Positions 18,110 to 29,482 of a DNA stretch of 64,000 nt are shown here, one piece after another. The notes under the pieces were generated by a model. It searched no databases. It worked only from the letters and a program-made list of their open reading frames with translations, and was not told the DNA's origin. This stretch comes from Sulfuracidifex tepidarius (GTDB lineage Archaea; Thermoproteota; Thermoprotei_A; Sulfolobales; Sulfolobaceae). Where the stretch lies: NCBI RefSeq assembly GCF_008326425.1, contig NZ_AP018929.1, positions 2,060,875-2,124,874 of the forward strand, in the 5' to 3' direction. How positions within the stretch are numbered: position 1 is the first letter of the stretch; each line of letters opens with the position of its first letter. The position numbers and the translations under genes are program-made.

Positions 18110-18527
18110 GGACGCAATAGAAATTCTGGATAGGAGATTGCAGACTACAGCACAAGGTGGGCAATCTCAAAGCATCGAAAGGAGTAATGGAAATGGAGAG
18201 GATGATAAAAAGGGGATAACTAGGAATTTAACTCGGAATTTACTTGATCTAGCAATTAACGAGACCGACCTCAAGAACTTCATGTTAAATTTGTCATATC
18301 TGGTTGCTAGAAATAAGGGATTTTCACAGAATAACGAGTTAATGTCTTTGTTTAATAAAATACAAGAACTGATACAAAGCGAGAGAAGGAAGAATAAGAA
18401 TGATAAAGAAATTCTGGAAGAAATTACAGAGTACTTGAAGGGAGTAGTAATGGTAACTTATGTGGTAGAGAAAAGCGATAAAAAGAAGGATATCCTAGAC
18501 ATACTTAAAAAATCAATGGGTGAATAA
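18090..18527 (+). CDS. III-D small subunit (Cas11/Csm2-like)
   Basis: An all-helical, Lys/Glu-rich protein in the position of the small subunit. I prefer ATG 18090 (MRNKGAKDAIEIL, about 145 residues) to the frame start at 18036 because it shortens the overlap with csx10 to 20 bases. Residues ~70-145 form several amphipathic helices. Small subunits line the target strand in the complex. No sequence motif is diagnostic, so this is a call by position and composition. Confidence 0.65.
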   Translation: MRNKGAKDAIEILDRRLQTTAQGGQSQSIERSNGNGEDDKKGITRNLTRNLLDLAINETDLKNFMLNLSYLVARNKGFSQNNELMSLFNKIQELIQSERRKNKNDKEILEEITEYLKGVVMVTYVVEKSDKKKDILDILKKSMGE

Positions 18528-18530
18528 AAA

Positions 18531-19268
18531 ATGGAGTTACATGCAGCTATAAAATACAGGGAAGTGGTTGAGTTTCAGCTGGAGTCTAAAGAGTTCTTAA
18601 GGGTCGGTGGTGTCCCTGGGGCAGACATTGCAGAACCTGATTTACCCGTAATAAAAGGAGCAGACGGAAAACCGTTCATTCCAGGATCCTCAATTAAGGG
18701 GGTGATAAGGGCTGAATACACCAGAATGCTATCCTCTATTCCTCCTCAAAAATTAAAGGAAATTATAGGAATAGAAAAGGCAGTAGGGAAAGAGGAGGAG
18801 ATAATAGAACTTCAGAAGGAAAAAGATACTAATTCCTTACTTGTGGAGGTCGAGAAGTCCATAAACGGAGATAAAGACGCAAAACTAGGTGTAATTGACC
18901 TTTTATTTGGGTCTCATTTCTTCGCATCCCCATTATTGTTTACCGACGCTCAAGTCGATAACGGAGCTGTGAAGAGTAGGTTTCACGTGTCTATTGATTT
19001 AGACAGGGAAGTTGCTAAGACAGGGGCATTGGTAGAACTAGAGGCCGTTGAGCCTGGATCTAAATTCATTGGAAAGATGATATATAATTCTATAGATACA
19101 GGAAACTCGAGTCAAATAGATAGAGCCTTCGAGATATTGAAATCTACGCTAAATAAAACTGAAATCTTTATAGGTGGTTGGAGGAGTAGAGGATATGGAC
19201 TATGTGAGTTCTCCATCATTAACTCTAAGAAGTACACTCCAATTGATTTGATTTCTGAGAAAAAGTGA
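18531..19268 (+). CDS. Cas7-like (Csm3-type) RAMP subunit
   Basis: A 245-residue backbone RAMP. It shows the crRNA-binding motif PFIPGSSIKGVIRAEY (residues ~44-59), a long thumb insertion with charged helices (70-120), LLFGSHFFASPLLFTDAQV (~123-142), and the C-terminal loop IGGWRSRGYGLCEF (~215-228). In Csm3, a catalytic Asp in the loop before the last strands cuts target RNA; Asp139 (FTDAQ) is in the region where RAMP family members carry a conserved acidic residue. Four bases overlap with the next gene. Confidence 0.87.
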   Translation: MELHAAIKYREVVEFQLESKEFLRVGGVPGADIAEPDLPVIKGADGKPFIPGSSIKGVIRAEYTRMLSSIPPQKLKEIIGIEKAVGKEEEIIELQKEKDTNSLLVEVEKSINGDKDAKLGVIDLLFGSHFFASPLLFTDAQVDNGAVKSRFHVSIDLDREVAKTGALVELEAVEPGSKFIGKMIYNSIDTGNSSQIDRAFEILKSTLNKTEIFIGGWRSRGYGLCEFSIINSKKYTPIDLISEKK

Positions 19269-20032
19269 TGATAATGTCAGATCAAGTTAAATTCTCTAAA
19301 ATGTTTACTAATGATAGAATTGAGGTTGAAGTCACTAACCTTTCGCCTTTGAGAGTCGGAACGGGTGAAAACAGAGAGATAGATGAACCAGACCTGCCTA
19401 CGTTTAGATACGGAAAGAAGGTAGCAATACCAGGTTCATCCTTGAAGGGAATTTTTAGATCCAGTCTCAATAAGATTTACGGAAGGGACTTCGAGGAGCT
19501 TTTTGGCTCTACTGGGAACGAGAATAACTTCGCCTCTCCTTTATTATTCACCGATTTTGTGTCGAAAGAGGATGTTCCGGTACACGAAAGAACTCACATA
19601 AAGATTGATTTAAGTACGGGTGGCGTATCTAACTTGTTCACGGTAGAGTACGTCCCTCCTGGTATTACTTTCACAGGAGAAATAATATCAAGGAATTTAC
19701 CTCTATTATATCTCCTAAGCAAACTTAACGATGTGATATCTCTATTAAACGATAGAGTCGTCAGAGTTGGAGGGTTCAAGAGTAGAGGTTACGGAGAAGT
19801 ATCATTCAGTATTAAGTCAATATATCATTATCAAGTCTCTCCTGAAATTGAGTTCTATTCCCCCTTCAGTAAATCCAAATGCAAGTACATTATAAGGGAT
19901 AAAGTGTTAGAGATAACTGAAAACATAGGAGGAAATGAAAAGCAACAGAAAGTTAATCTGAAATCATTGAGAAAGAAAGGGATTTTAAATATAGCTGAAA
20001 TTTCAGAAGAAGCCATAAAATTGTTAGGGTGA
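19265..20032 (+). CDS. Cas7-like (Csm3-type) RAMP subunit
   Basis: A second full-length Csm3-like protein (255 residues) that parallels its upstream neighbour: VAIPGSSLKGIFRSSL (~residues 58-73), LFGSTGNENNFASPLLFTDFV (~79-98), and VGGFKSRGYGEVSFSI (~161-176). The C-terminal 70 residues extend past the normal fold and look like a strand-rich add-on. GTG 19265 overlaps the previous stop; in-frame ATGs follow at once (19268, 19274). Confidence 0.87.
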   Translation: MMIMSDQVKFSKMFTNDRIEVEVTNLSPLRVGTGENREIDEPDLPTFRYGKKVAIPGSSLKGIFRSSLNKIYGRDFEELFGSTGNENNFASPLLFTDFVSKEDVPVHERTHIKIDLSTGGVSNLFTVEYVPPGITFTGEIISRNLPLLYLLSKLNDVISLLNDRVVRVGGFKSRGYGEVSFSIKSIYHYQVSPEIEFYSPFSKSKCKYIIRDKVLEITENIGGNEKQQKVNLKSLRKKGILNIAEISEEAIKLLG

Positions 20033-20928
20033 TCAAGCTAATGACAAACAGACCATTGTCAAACAGATTTCCGAGTTCAAACTATGATTTCGTAGGAAAA
20101 TACAGTGATGTTATACTCCCCAGCGAGCATACGTCTAGAGGTACTTTTTTTAACGCTGGGAAAGGTAGAAGTCTCTTTAAAGTTGAGTTATCACTGCAAG
20201 TGGTCAAGAATACATGCACTTGCTCAGGCGAGGTCGGTTTTATCAGGTCTTGCTATAACCAAGAGAATCTGACTGTCCTTTCGTACAAGTCAGGGAATAA
20301 ACTAGCATTAAGTGGCTCATCCCTAAAGGGAGCTATTAGAGCTCACTTCTTAGCAGTTTATGGATATCCCATGCTAACTGCGGACTTATTTGGATTTTCG
20401 CATGGAGAAAGCGCGGAGAGCAGAGTACTCTTTAGTGACGCTATAGCTGGAGATGCTAGACCTGAGTATGTATCTATAGGTAGAGAATGGAAACCACATA
20501 AATATTGTAAGAGTGGTGGAATAAAGTTCTACATACCCGAGTATAGAAAAGATATAAATATTGAAGATTTACTTAGAAGAGGCTATACTTGCCTAGAAAC
20601 TATTCCCGCTGGAACTAAATTAGAGGGAAGATTAATTATGACTAATTCCACTATAGAAGAACTGACGAAAGTCTTAGCAGTGATGTCTCCTGATCAAGGA
20701 GGCAAGTACGAGAACTGCGGTTTCCGCATAGGGAGAGCTAAGCCATTTGGAATAGGTAGAGTGAAGCTCCTAAATTTCAAGGTAGAGGAGAAGTCAAGCC
20801 TGACATCAGGTTGGAGGGAAATAGACGTGAAGGATCGCGTAGCAAGGGAGTTTTCAGAAAGGGTAGTAAATACTAGAACAAAGGGATGTAAGATTTCAAG
20901 TAATAAATTCAGAATATACTGTGAGTGA
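20029..20928 (+). CDS. Cas7-like RAMP subunit with an extended, cysteine-bearing N terminus
   Basis: A third Csm3-like RAMP, 299 residues, with LALSGSSLKGAIRAHFL (~residues 92-108), a DLFGFSHGESAESRVLFSDAI segment (~119-139) and an FRIGRAKPFGIGRVKLL glycine loop (~231-247). About 55 residues precede the RAMP core and include CTCSGEVGFIRSCY, which could bind zinc. In other III complexes the last RAMP of the stack (Csm5-like) binds the crRNA 3' end, and this protein might do that; that is inference from order. It overlaps its neighbours by four bases on each side. Confidence 0.82.
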   Translation: MIKLMTNRPLSNRFPSSNYDFVGKYSDVILPSEHTSRGTFFNAGKGRSLFKVELSLQVVKNTCTCSGEVGFIRSCYNQENLTVLSYKSGNKLALSGSSLKGAIRAHFLAVYGYPMLTADLFGFSHGESAESRVLFSDAIAGDARPEYVSIGREWKPHKYCKSGGIKFYIPEYRKDINIEDLLRRGYTCLETIPAGTKLEGRLIMTNSTIEELTKVLAVMSPDQGGKYENCGFRIGRAKPFGIGRVKLLNFKVEEKSSLTSGWREIDVKDRVAREFSERVVNTRTKGCKISSNKFRIYCE

Positions 20929-21413
20929 TCGTTATGAGTAGAAATAACAATTTTTCGCATAGAGGGAGAAACAATAGTGAAAGTAGACCTCAAAGACGCC
21001 CTGATGCGATGTTTAACAATAGCAGTGATGAAAATTTAAGAGATAAGCTATGCAAAATATTCGGAGAAAATGCTGAAATATTTGAACAGGAAATAGAAGA
21101 TATAGGAAAATTAAAAAGAGAAACTAGACAATATATTTCTAGTATGAATGACGTGGATAAATTCTTAAGGAAAATTATACGAAGTTATTTAATAATATTA
21201 AATAAGGAGTCTGGTGTAAGTCAAGAGAACTTTAATATAATTTTCCTGAAAGCTCTCAAAGACATACGATATTTTGAAAGAAATCGAAATATTAACATAA
21301 GAGATGTGAACACTAATGCACAGAACGTAATGAGAATTCTGAGAGAATGGAAGAGGGATAAATTGATAAAGATATTAGAAATATTAGAGATAACGAATAA
21401 TCAGAGGCAGTAA
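20925..21413 (+). CDS. last gene of the III-D operon, unrecognised helical protein
   Basis: I do not recognise this 162-residue protein. The first 35 residues are an Asn/Arg/Ser-rich, probably disordered tail (SRNNNFSHRGRNNSESRPQR). The rest is predicted helical, with many charged residues and no cysteine cluster apart from one Cys near residue 43. It is firmly in the operon: GTG 20925 overlaps the preceding stop by four bases, with an ATG at 20934. It could be a second small (Cas11-like) subunit, an accessory factor such as Csx19-type proteins found in III-D loci, or an RNA-binding protein. The basic tail would suit RNA contact. Confidence 0.6.
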   Translation: MIVMSRNNNFSHRGRNNSESRPQRRPDAMFNNSSDENLRDKLCKIFGENAEIFEQEIEDIGKLKRETRQYISSMNDVDKFLRKIIRSYLIILNKESGVSQENFNIIFLKALKDIRYFERNRNINIRDVNTNAQNVMRILREWKRDKLIKILEILEITNNQRQ

Positions 21414-21524
21414 TTATAATAATTTTAGTTGTATGAAATAAAACTAAATATTAAAATATCTTGGTGAAATCACAGCGTTTCAAGAATGAGTTTTATTTGT
21501 TATTTATCACCATATAAAATTTTT

Positions 21525-22391
21525 TTATTTGTTATCTTTTTTATCTATTTGTGTGAACGTATTTTGATCCTTAGGCTTGTAGGGGAGATCCTGCGGGATG
21601 ACTTCTACCTCTCCGAAACCTATGGATCTGCTCTTCCCCACCCCTACGTAGTTAGCGTATTGAAGGAGAACATCTATACCTCTCCTCAAGTTAGATCCTT
21701 TCTTAGCCTTGAGCTCAAACGTAGTCCATCCCAAGAAGCCCCTTATGGTGTTAGATCCGTACTCAGCTGATACAGCAGATATCTCGTAATTCACTTCCCT
21801 CAAGGAATATAGAACTCTGAGGTAAGACCCAACCTTTATGTGAGACATGTACTTATTCCAGTGTGACCATAATGACTTTACGAGAAAGGGAGAGTAAGGG
21901 AAGAGAATGAAGCGATTAGTTTTTGTTCTTCTAGGCCTAGGAGGTTGTATCAGGGTTGGAGTCTTGAACCTAACGTGAAAGAACCTCTTTTCGGAAGGTT
22001 CTATGTTGGGCGTTGCTTCTACCTTAGAGAGTTCCATTTGAAACTCAGCTCCCCATAACTCCTTCTTTAAAGAGGGGTTTTGAAGAATCGAGAAGTCCTC
22101 CCTAAGGGTGGTGAAACTGAAGTTGTAAGTCTCCTCCTTTTTCAGGATTCCTTTAAACACGGGGTTACCGGATTTTTTAAGAACAGTGACCCGAAAAGGT
22201 TTCAGCGGTTCGGTGCTCTCTATCATCTCCTTGTATAGAGGAGAGACTGAAGTAAGGAGCGTCCTTGAGACCTTTGACGAGAAAGGAGGTATAACCACGT
22301 CGTGGTTTACCCTCACGTTAAACAAATACTTGTAAATCACCCTTGTAACTTTTAATTCTCTAAAAAAAGGTTTTCGAGTAAACACGTTCAC
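21525..22391 (-). CDS. cas6: crRNA-processing endoribonuclease Cas6
   Basis: Cas6 cuts the array transcript inside each repeat to give crRNAs with an 8-nt 5' handle. The 288-residue protein has a double RRM-like layout with the diagnostic C-terminal glycine-rich loop GVGKSRSIGFGEVEV (residues ~252-266). A RGFLGWTTFELK segment lies just before it. The length matches Sulfolobales Cas6. It is convergent with the III-D operon and is the only Cas6 in the window, so it probably serves the whole array for both effectors. Confidence 0.88.
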   Translation of the reverse strand: MNVFTRKPFFRELKVTRVIYKYLFNVRVNHDVVIPPFSSKVSRTLLTSVSPLYKEMIESTEPLKPFRVTVLKKSGNPVFKGILKKEETYNFSFTTLREDFSILQNPSLKKELWGAEFQMELSKVEATPNIEPSEKRFFHVRFKTPTLIQPPRPRRTKTNRFILFPYSPFLVKSLWSHWNKYMSHIKVGSYLRVLYSLREVNYEISAVSAEYGSNTIRGFLGWTTFELKAKKGSNLRRGIDVLLQYANYVGVGKSRSIGFGEVEVIPQDLPYKPKDQNTFTQIDKKDNK

Positions 22392-22614
22392 TTTAATGTA
22401 TTCCTACCAAGTTCCTTTCGTTTGCGTCCCATGTTTTTACCAAACTTTTTTTACAAGTTTATCACATAGTGAAATTCCAAGCTTCGTCTTAATTTGGTAA
22501 CTGTTTTATTACGTAAAATCTAGGAGAACTAAAAATAGAGAATAGTTAAGAAACATGAGGGTTAGGAAAAATTGGCTACAGTATTTTTTAGTACAGTAAA
22601 CATGTATAGATTAT

Positions 22615-24057
22615 ATGAAATGTTTATTATACATTGCAGGAGATGTAAATAATTATAATCCTGTAAGATATATCATAAACGGGAGAGAGGAATTTACTTT
22701 CATTGCCGCACATGCCCTCTCTCAGGTGCTTAATCCGGATAGAGTTGTCGCCCTTTTGCCTGACAGCTTAATAGTTGAAGAAGGAAATAGTGTGAATGTT
22801 GATAACCTGGTAAAAGCTTATAGAGACTTATTGAGAAAAAGGGCCTCAAAATTACAGAGCCAATTAAGTGAAGACAAACAGAAAGGACTGGAAGAATTCA
22901 TACAAAAGATGGAAGTTAGATATATCCCTAACATAGGCGTTGGTTCTGCTACGTTAAGCCGTAACGGTGAGGTAGTGGTTAATGAAGACGGCAAAAACGG
23001 CGGTGGAGTCGTTAAAAAACCCTATAAGAGGGAGGGTAATCCAACCTTCGTGTTTAACGTTATATACTCAGTTTTCAAAGAATTGGAGTCTGACGATTGC
23101 GACGAGTTCCTCGTCGACCTAACTCACGGCACAAACGTCTTAGTGTCCATCACTTTAAGCGTAGGTTCTCTCTTTAACTCCAGCTTCTTCTCTGCTCCAG
23201 TCATAGGGAACCCTGGTACACAGGAAGTGAGAGTGTTAGACCTCACCGAAGTGGTGAAGGCTACTAAGGACTCCCTCATGATATCTTCCTCCATAGAGAA
23301 ATTAGATGAAAGGTACTTCAAAGACTATAGTTCCAGCCTGAGAGGATTGAACCCCAACACGTTCAATGGGGATGAAGTCTATGTTATAAAGAATATAAAG
23401 GGAGCAGATCCTGGGAAGGTGATTAACCTTCTTCGCGACATAAGGAACGGATTTTCGGTCAACGCCATGCGTGACATTGAGGATGTAAACGAAAACATTG
23501 AAAGTATAAAACAAGACGTCGATAAGTTGAGGTCTTTCTTCAGCGAATGGTACAAACACCAGACGCTTGACGTCAGAGAGATAGTCCTATCGAACTTCTA
23601 CTCCACGTTCAAAGTGGAGAGAATAACATCAAACATGGAAGACGACATCACTTCACTTATGAAATTGCTGAAACTTTACATAGACGCATCGATGTACGAT
23701 AAGGCATTCTCCCTAGCTAGAGAACTACCGGTAGCCTTCTGCATGAAATTGAGAGGAGGCGGAACATTTGACGCTGAAGATAACAAATATGAGAAATGCG
23801 ATAATTTGGTGACGTCTTACTTCAACTCGTATCACAGCGAAGTCCTGAAATACAGGAACGTGTTGATGCACGGTGGATTATCTATAGATTTAAAGGTAAA
23901 TGTAAGCCCAGATGGTAAATTGTCCATAAGTAAAGAAAACCAGATCAGGTTAGGAAGACTGGAGGAAGAGAGTAAAAAATTGGAGAATTATGAAGAGGAA
24001 ATAATGAATGAAATAAAAAATGTAGGAGAAAGTGGAAATGAAAGTAAAAATAAGTGA
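22615..24057 (+). CDS. csx1: CARF-HEPN ribonuclease Csx1
   Basis: Csx1 is the cyclic-tetra-adenylate-activated RNase of type III immunity. The 480-residue protein is a clear orthologue type of S. solfataricus Sso1389. It starts MKCLLYIAGDVNNYNPV; the CARF ligand motif is LVDLTHGTNVLVS (Asp168 to Gly172), and the C-terminal HEPN active site is Arg414 and His419 (YRNVLMHGG, R-x4-H). A long helical linker (residues ~290-390) joins them, with SIEKLDERYFKDYSS conserved in between. It has its own promoter region downstream of cas6, in the opposite direction. Activated Csx1 would degrade cell and invader RNA during an attack. Confidence 0.95.
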   Translation: MKCLLYIAGDVNNYNPVRYIINGREEFTFIAAHALSQVLNPDRVVALLPDSLIVEEGNSVNVDNLVKAYRDLLRKRASKLQSQLSEDKQKGLEEFIQKMEVRYIPNIGVGSATLSRNGEVVVNEDGKNGGGVVKKPYKREGNPTFVFNVIYSVFKELESDDCDEFLVDLTHGTNVLVSITLSVGSLFNSSFFSAPVIGNPGTQEVRVLDLTEVVKATKDSLMISSSIEKLDERYFKDYSSSLRGLNPNTFNGDEVYVIKNIKGADPGKVINLLRDIRNGFSVNAMRDIEDVNENIESIKQDVDKLRSFFSEWYKHQTLDVREIVLSNFYSTFKVERITSNMEDDITSLMKLLKLYIDASMYDKAFSLARELPVAFCMKLRGGGTFDAEDNKYEKCDNLVTSYFNSYHSEVLKYRNVLMHGGLSIDLKVNVSPDGKLSISKENQIRLGRLEEESKKLENYEEEIMNEIKNVGESGNESKNK

Positions 24058-24745
24058 AGCCACTGGATGAATTCTAGGAAGCAGGAGATTCGATGTTACA
24101 GTTAAGATCCTTCAGTCTCTATACGTTATTTTCGATGCTCTTTCTGAGGACATCTTGAGGAACTTGTAGGCCTATTCATCCTTTAATTCAAAGTATAACG
24201 ATAACTGAGTGATCAGCTCATTTATGTTAGGCCTTTCGGTGAAGTCGACGTCGTAACGTTTCCCTACGATATTGTTGCAGTTTCCCTCGTCATGACGTTT
24301 ATACATTTCTTGGGACTGAGGGCATCATTGAGGGAAGTGAACATGAACGTCAACACGCCGGGTCAAGAGAAGACTTACTCCTGTATTTCGGTCCCTTTAT
24401 ACTTAGTTGGCTCTCTTGACTAGTGAGAGGAGAACTTATACTTGGCTAGATCTTAAAGGACGAGATTTACTTTAGATCTACGCGCAGTTTGACACCTTAA
24501 ACCAGGGCACTAGGAGGAACTTGTCCTTTAAAGTCTGATGAAGTATAAATTGAGCGATAAACGGGAACGTTAGATCCTTCAAATTGAGGCGTCCTTTTGT
24601 CGTAGAGCCCCTTGTCGTTTCTGATTTATAATAGAAAAAGAAGAAAAGAGAAAAGAAGAAAAAGGATTTTACAACACTTTTACATTACATTAACAGATAA
24701 ATTAAGAATAATGTGATCAAAAAAGTTGGAAGACGTGGAGAATGC
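24058..24745. other. decayed region after csx1, possible CARF gene remnant
   Basis: There is no intact gene in 690 bases. Two plus-strand pieces look protein-like: about 24079-24168 (SRRFDVTVKILQSL) and about 24236-24420 (DVVTFPYDIVAVSLVMTF, then LREVNMNVNTPG). The second resembles the strand-helix-strand pattern of a CARF domain, but its ligand motif is gone. They are separated by stops and a frame change, as in a gene in decay. Identification as a lost CARF protein is weak. A run rich in GAAAAG at 24635-24665 may be the csx1-side terminator zone. Confidence 0.3.
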
Positions 24746-25852
24746 TTACTGCATGACTATCATTGCGTTAGCTGGGACAAAGACATACAGTTCGTATAAA
24801 GGGGAACTAGTGATAGGTATTTGGGTTCCTACAGGGTAGTAGGTGGAAGTTTGAAATGGATAACTCTCATTGTAGGTCATGCCAACTCCTTTGGATCCCA
24901 CTGAAAGATACCAAGTGCCATACAAGTTAACGATAGAAATTCTGTAGAACACTACACTAAGATAACCATCGTTTATTGAGTCGTTTATCTCAGTATATCT
25001 ATACATTTTGGCGAAAGTTACGTGGGAATACTGCTCCCCTTTTAATTGATTAGAGCTCGAATTAACTACAGGGTAGAAGCTCTCCCAGAACAACTGAGTC
25101 CCATTATTTTCACCCTCTCCGTAGAAATATTCATAGTAATAATGTCCATAATTGTTCCCATATCCGTCACCGCTGTAGAACAGTATTCCGAAGGGTGAAG
25201 GTGCAGGATCTCCATTCTCGAAGAAGTACATTCCTATGCATAGAGTCAGGTTGTTTTTAGGGAACGTGTAAATCAGAGTTACGTTGGACAATCCTAAATA
25301 GTTCGTACCGTCAGCTTGTTGTGTCACAACCTCCGCGCCTGAAACATCGTGAAACGGTAACGAAGACGCTTCGTCTATTATGTTGTAGACTTCCTGGGTG
25401 TCAGAAAAGTTCTTGAGGCTGATCGCATGAGTTATCCCTATCCCTCCGTTCAGACTTGCATCACTGGGATCTTGAAGAGGATAGTCGCTGACGTTATACT
25501 CTTCTCCGTCGTTTGTGACTGCTATGAACCATCCGTTGTAGTTATTCACTAGAGAAGATACGGGGAGAGGTTTTGAGGAGATTTCCACGTTCACGCTTTT
25601 CACCTCACCGTCAGGGAAAATAAGGTACTTAACGTATAGCGGTTCACCGGAGGAGGACATCAGCAGGGGTTCGCCCTGAGAGTATACCTCAACTAAAGGG
25701 CTAAACTCGAGCGTTTTAGAGACGGAACTCTGTTGCCCTGCGAAAACGCTTGATTGCTCCCTCTCCAACGTCATCAATAGGCTGAGGCTACCCACTAAAA
25801 TGGTAATTAAAATTAGACCACCTAAGATCCCGGATATTGCCCTCTGTTTCAT
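24746..25852 (-). CDS. secreted or surface protein with a pilin-like N terminus
   Basis: I start this at ATG 25852 (MKQRAISGILGGLILITILV) rather than at 25945, because it gives a typical archaeal class III signal or membrane anchor: short basic end, then a 20-residue hydrophobic helix. The remaining ~345 residues are strand-rich, with many Asn-X-Ser/Thr sites and aromatic repeats such as HYYYEYFYGEG, as expected for a glycosylated extracellular protein. It resembles archaeal type IV pilus or archaellum-related surface proteins in layout only. No catalytic motif was found. Confidence 0.55.
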   Translation of the reverse strand: MKQRAISGILGGLILITILVGSLSLLMTLEREQSSVFAGQQSSVSKTLEFSPLVEVYSQGEPLLMSSSGEPLYVKYLIFPDGEVKSVNVEISSKPLPVSSLVNNYNGWFIAVTNDGEEYNVSDYPLQDPSDASLNGGIGITHAISLKNFSDTQEVYNIIDEASSLPFHDVSGAEVVTQQADGTNYLGLSNVTLIYTFPKNNLTLCIGMYFFENGDPAPSPFGILFYSGDGYGNNYGHYYYEYFYGEGENNGTQLFWESFYPVVNSSSNQLKGEQYSHVTFAKMYRYTEINDSINDGYLSVVFYRISIVNLYGTWYLSVGSKGVGMTYNESYPFQTSTYYPVGTQIPITSSPLYELYVFVPANAMIVMQ

Positions 25853-26066
25853 GGAAAAAGAGTAGCAAAAAGGAACGGGAGAGTGGAATGAAAGTTTTTT
25901 CATGGGGCTTGTCAATGCCATAGAGTATCTTGAACTAATTACCAAAACCGAGGTTAAGGAGAGGGAATCTCATTCAGCGGAGATATCCTGTATTTAAACA
26001 TGGTCTATGAATATATCTTGTGTTTAATTTCTTTAAGCGATAAGTTCTCCTGGTAGGCAATGAATT

Positions 26067-27949
<1,883 letters not shown>

Positions 27950-28948
27950 TCAGATCTTGCTACAAGTCTCACGTTCCAGTTCTGCCCTCAAACGGATCTT
28001 CAGGTCGACCTCTGAAGGAATCTTTATCTTGTTTATCAGGTTCCTAGTCCTGTTAGCTAAATAATTCAGGTAAATGAGAGAATACAATTTCCTGGACTTC
28101 TCGTTATCTTTGACCACATCTCCCAAGCTGACTAGATAAGTCCTCATCTCCTCGCAACAGAGCTCTATTCCTTTCTCCTTGCAGAAGGACGGGTTTTCCA
28201 GCATTTCCTTCAAGGGGTTCTTCTTCCCCTCTATGAGGTCCGACATCTCGAACTTCTCGTTGCACTGTTCGTCTCCGCATCTGCAGTCCACAATGAAGTC
28301 CAGTTTGTCGAGAATATTTGGAAGTTCCTTCGCGTTGAAGGCCTTGGAGATGTCCTCTCTCATAAGGTTGAGTTTCATCTCCCCTTTCTCCACAGTTTCC
28401 ATGACCGGGAGGTCTACCTCGAATAGATCCGAATCGTTGAGCCCGCCGTACCTTTCCTTCAGCTTCTTTAGTTCTTCGACAGTTCTACACCCGTTCTCGG
28501 AGTCGCAAATTGACCTTATGATACCTCCGATGAGCTCATATGATCCCTTGAATCTCTCCACTTGTAATGACTTTAGGTCCCTCAACAGCCTGTTGACGTT
28601 GTCTAGAAAACTGTCTAGGTTTCCCTCCTTCATGCTGGAGAACAAGTTGTGGACGTATACCATGCATTGTATCGAATCGGAACAAGACTCGTTAAGCTTC
28701 CTCTTGAAGGACGCTATTTCGTCTATCTCGTCTAACATGAGAGGTAAAAGCACATCATGAATCCTTATCAACGAGTCCCTGACCTGTAGGCACTCCTGAA
28801 CCGACGACTGGGACTTTATCTCGTCAAGCTGGACCTGTAAAAGCTGGGTCTGTTTCCTGTAATAATAAATCGTTGCAATTAAAGCGGCTGTAGAAATCAC
28901 GGAGCTCAGTCCGGAAGCATATCCAATAGCCTGCAGTATCACGCTCAT
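27950..28948 (-). CDS. membrane-anchored coiled-coil, cysteine-rich protein of unknown function
   Basis: This 332-residue protein begins with one membrane segment (residues ~12-30, SGLSSVISTAALIATIYYY) and a basic stop, so most of it should be in the cytoplasm. A coiled-coil stretch (TQLLQVQLDEIKSQ) follows, then an all-helical body. At least 12 cysteines include CRCGDEQC (~219-226) and ELCCEEM (~263-269), which could form a metal site. I do not recognise the family. It is a lone gene 580 bases from the CARF operon. Single-TM proteins with helical effector domains occur next to type III systems, but there is no direct evidence here. Confidence 0.6.
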   Translation of the reverse strand: MSVILQAIGYASGLSSVISTAALIATIYYYRKQTQLLQVQLDEIKSQSSVQECLQVRDSLIRIHDVLLPLMLDEIDEIASFKRKLNESCSDSIQCMVYVHNLFSSMKEGNLDSFLDNVNRLLRDLKSLQVERFKGSYELIGGIIRSICDSENGCRTVEELKKLKERYGGLNDSDLFEVDLPVMETVEKGEMKLNLMREDISKAFNAKELPNILDKLDFIVDCRCGDEQCNEKFEMSDLIEGKKNPLKEMLENPSFCKEKGIELCCEEMRTYLVSLGDVVKDNEKSRKLYSLIYLNYLANRTRNLINKIKIPSEVDLKIRLRAELERETCSKI

Positions 28949-29482
28949 AGTTCGATTAAAGTAACATCACGTTTAAGGTTAACATTCTCTCATAGATCAG
29001 TTTTTCCTACATGAACCCAATCAATGGAATCACTTTACAAGTCCTCCATTTTATACGGTCTAGTATGAAAAACTCATTTTTAGACATGTTCAAAGTTCAG
29101 TAGGAAAATCTCGAACTCACTATTAAGTAAAATTGAAAGGTTCAAAAACCAGAAGAAAAGACCCATCTCAGGGCCTAGGGCGATTCAGGTCATCATTGCA
29201 AATTGTAATTATATTAAAATAGATTAAATAAAGAGAATTGTCAAGCGTGAGTCCTCGCCCAGCCCATACGAGGGTGTTCAATTAAATTTATTCTATTTCA
29301 ATAAATAAACTGAATTCGCAAAGGAGAGGTAGATTGCTCGGGCCCTGAAGTTACTAAGATATTTAAAGACTTTAGAAATTAAATTAATAAATAAGGATCA
29401 CAATATAACTCCTTTTATGCTTGAATTAATAATTGATTCTTTAAGAAAAAAACTTTATTAGCTCAAAAGGTTATATTTATTT
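28949..29482. other. gene-free region with a hairpin like those at IS200/IS605 ends
   Basis: No gene is seen. At about 29249-29283 a short GC-rich island contains CTCG...CGAG as a stem with flanking GTC and GTGTTCAATT. It is similar in style to the right-end hairpins of IS200/IS605 elements, but no TnpA or TnpB lies beside it. A/T boxes at about 29455-29480 probably belong to the next gene. Confidence 0.3.

Noticed and set aside
28179-28760. A 193-residue Ser/Phe-rich frame on the plus strand
   Set aside because: It is the shadow of the cysteine-rich membrane protein gene on the minus strand.
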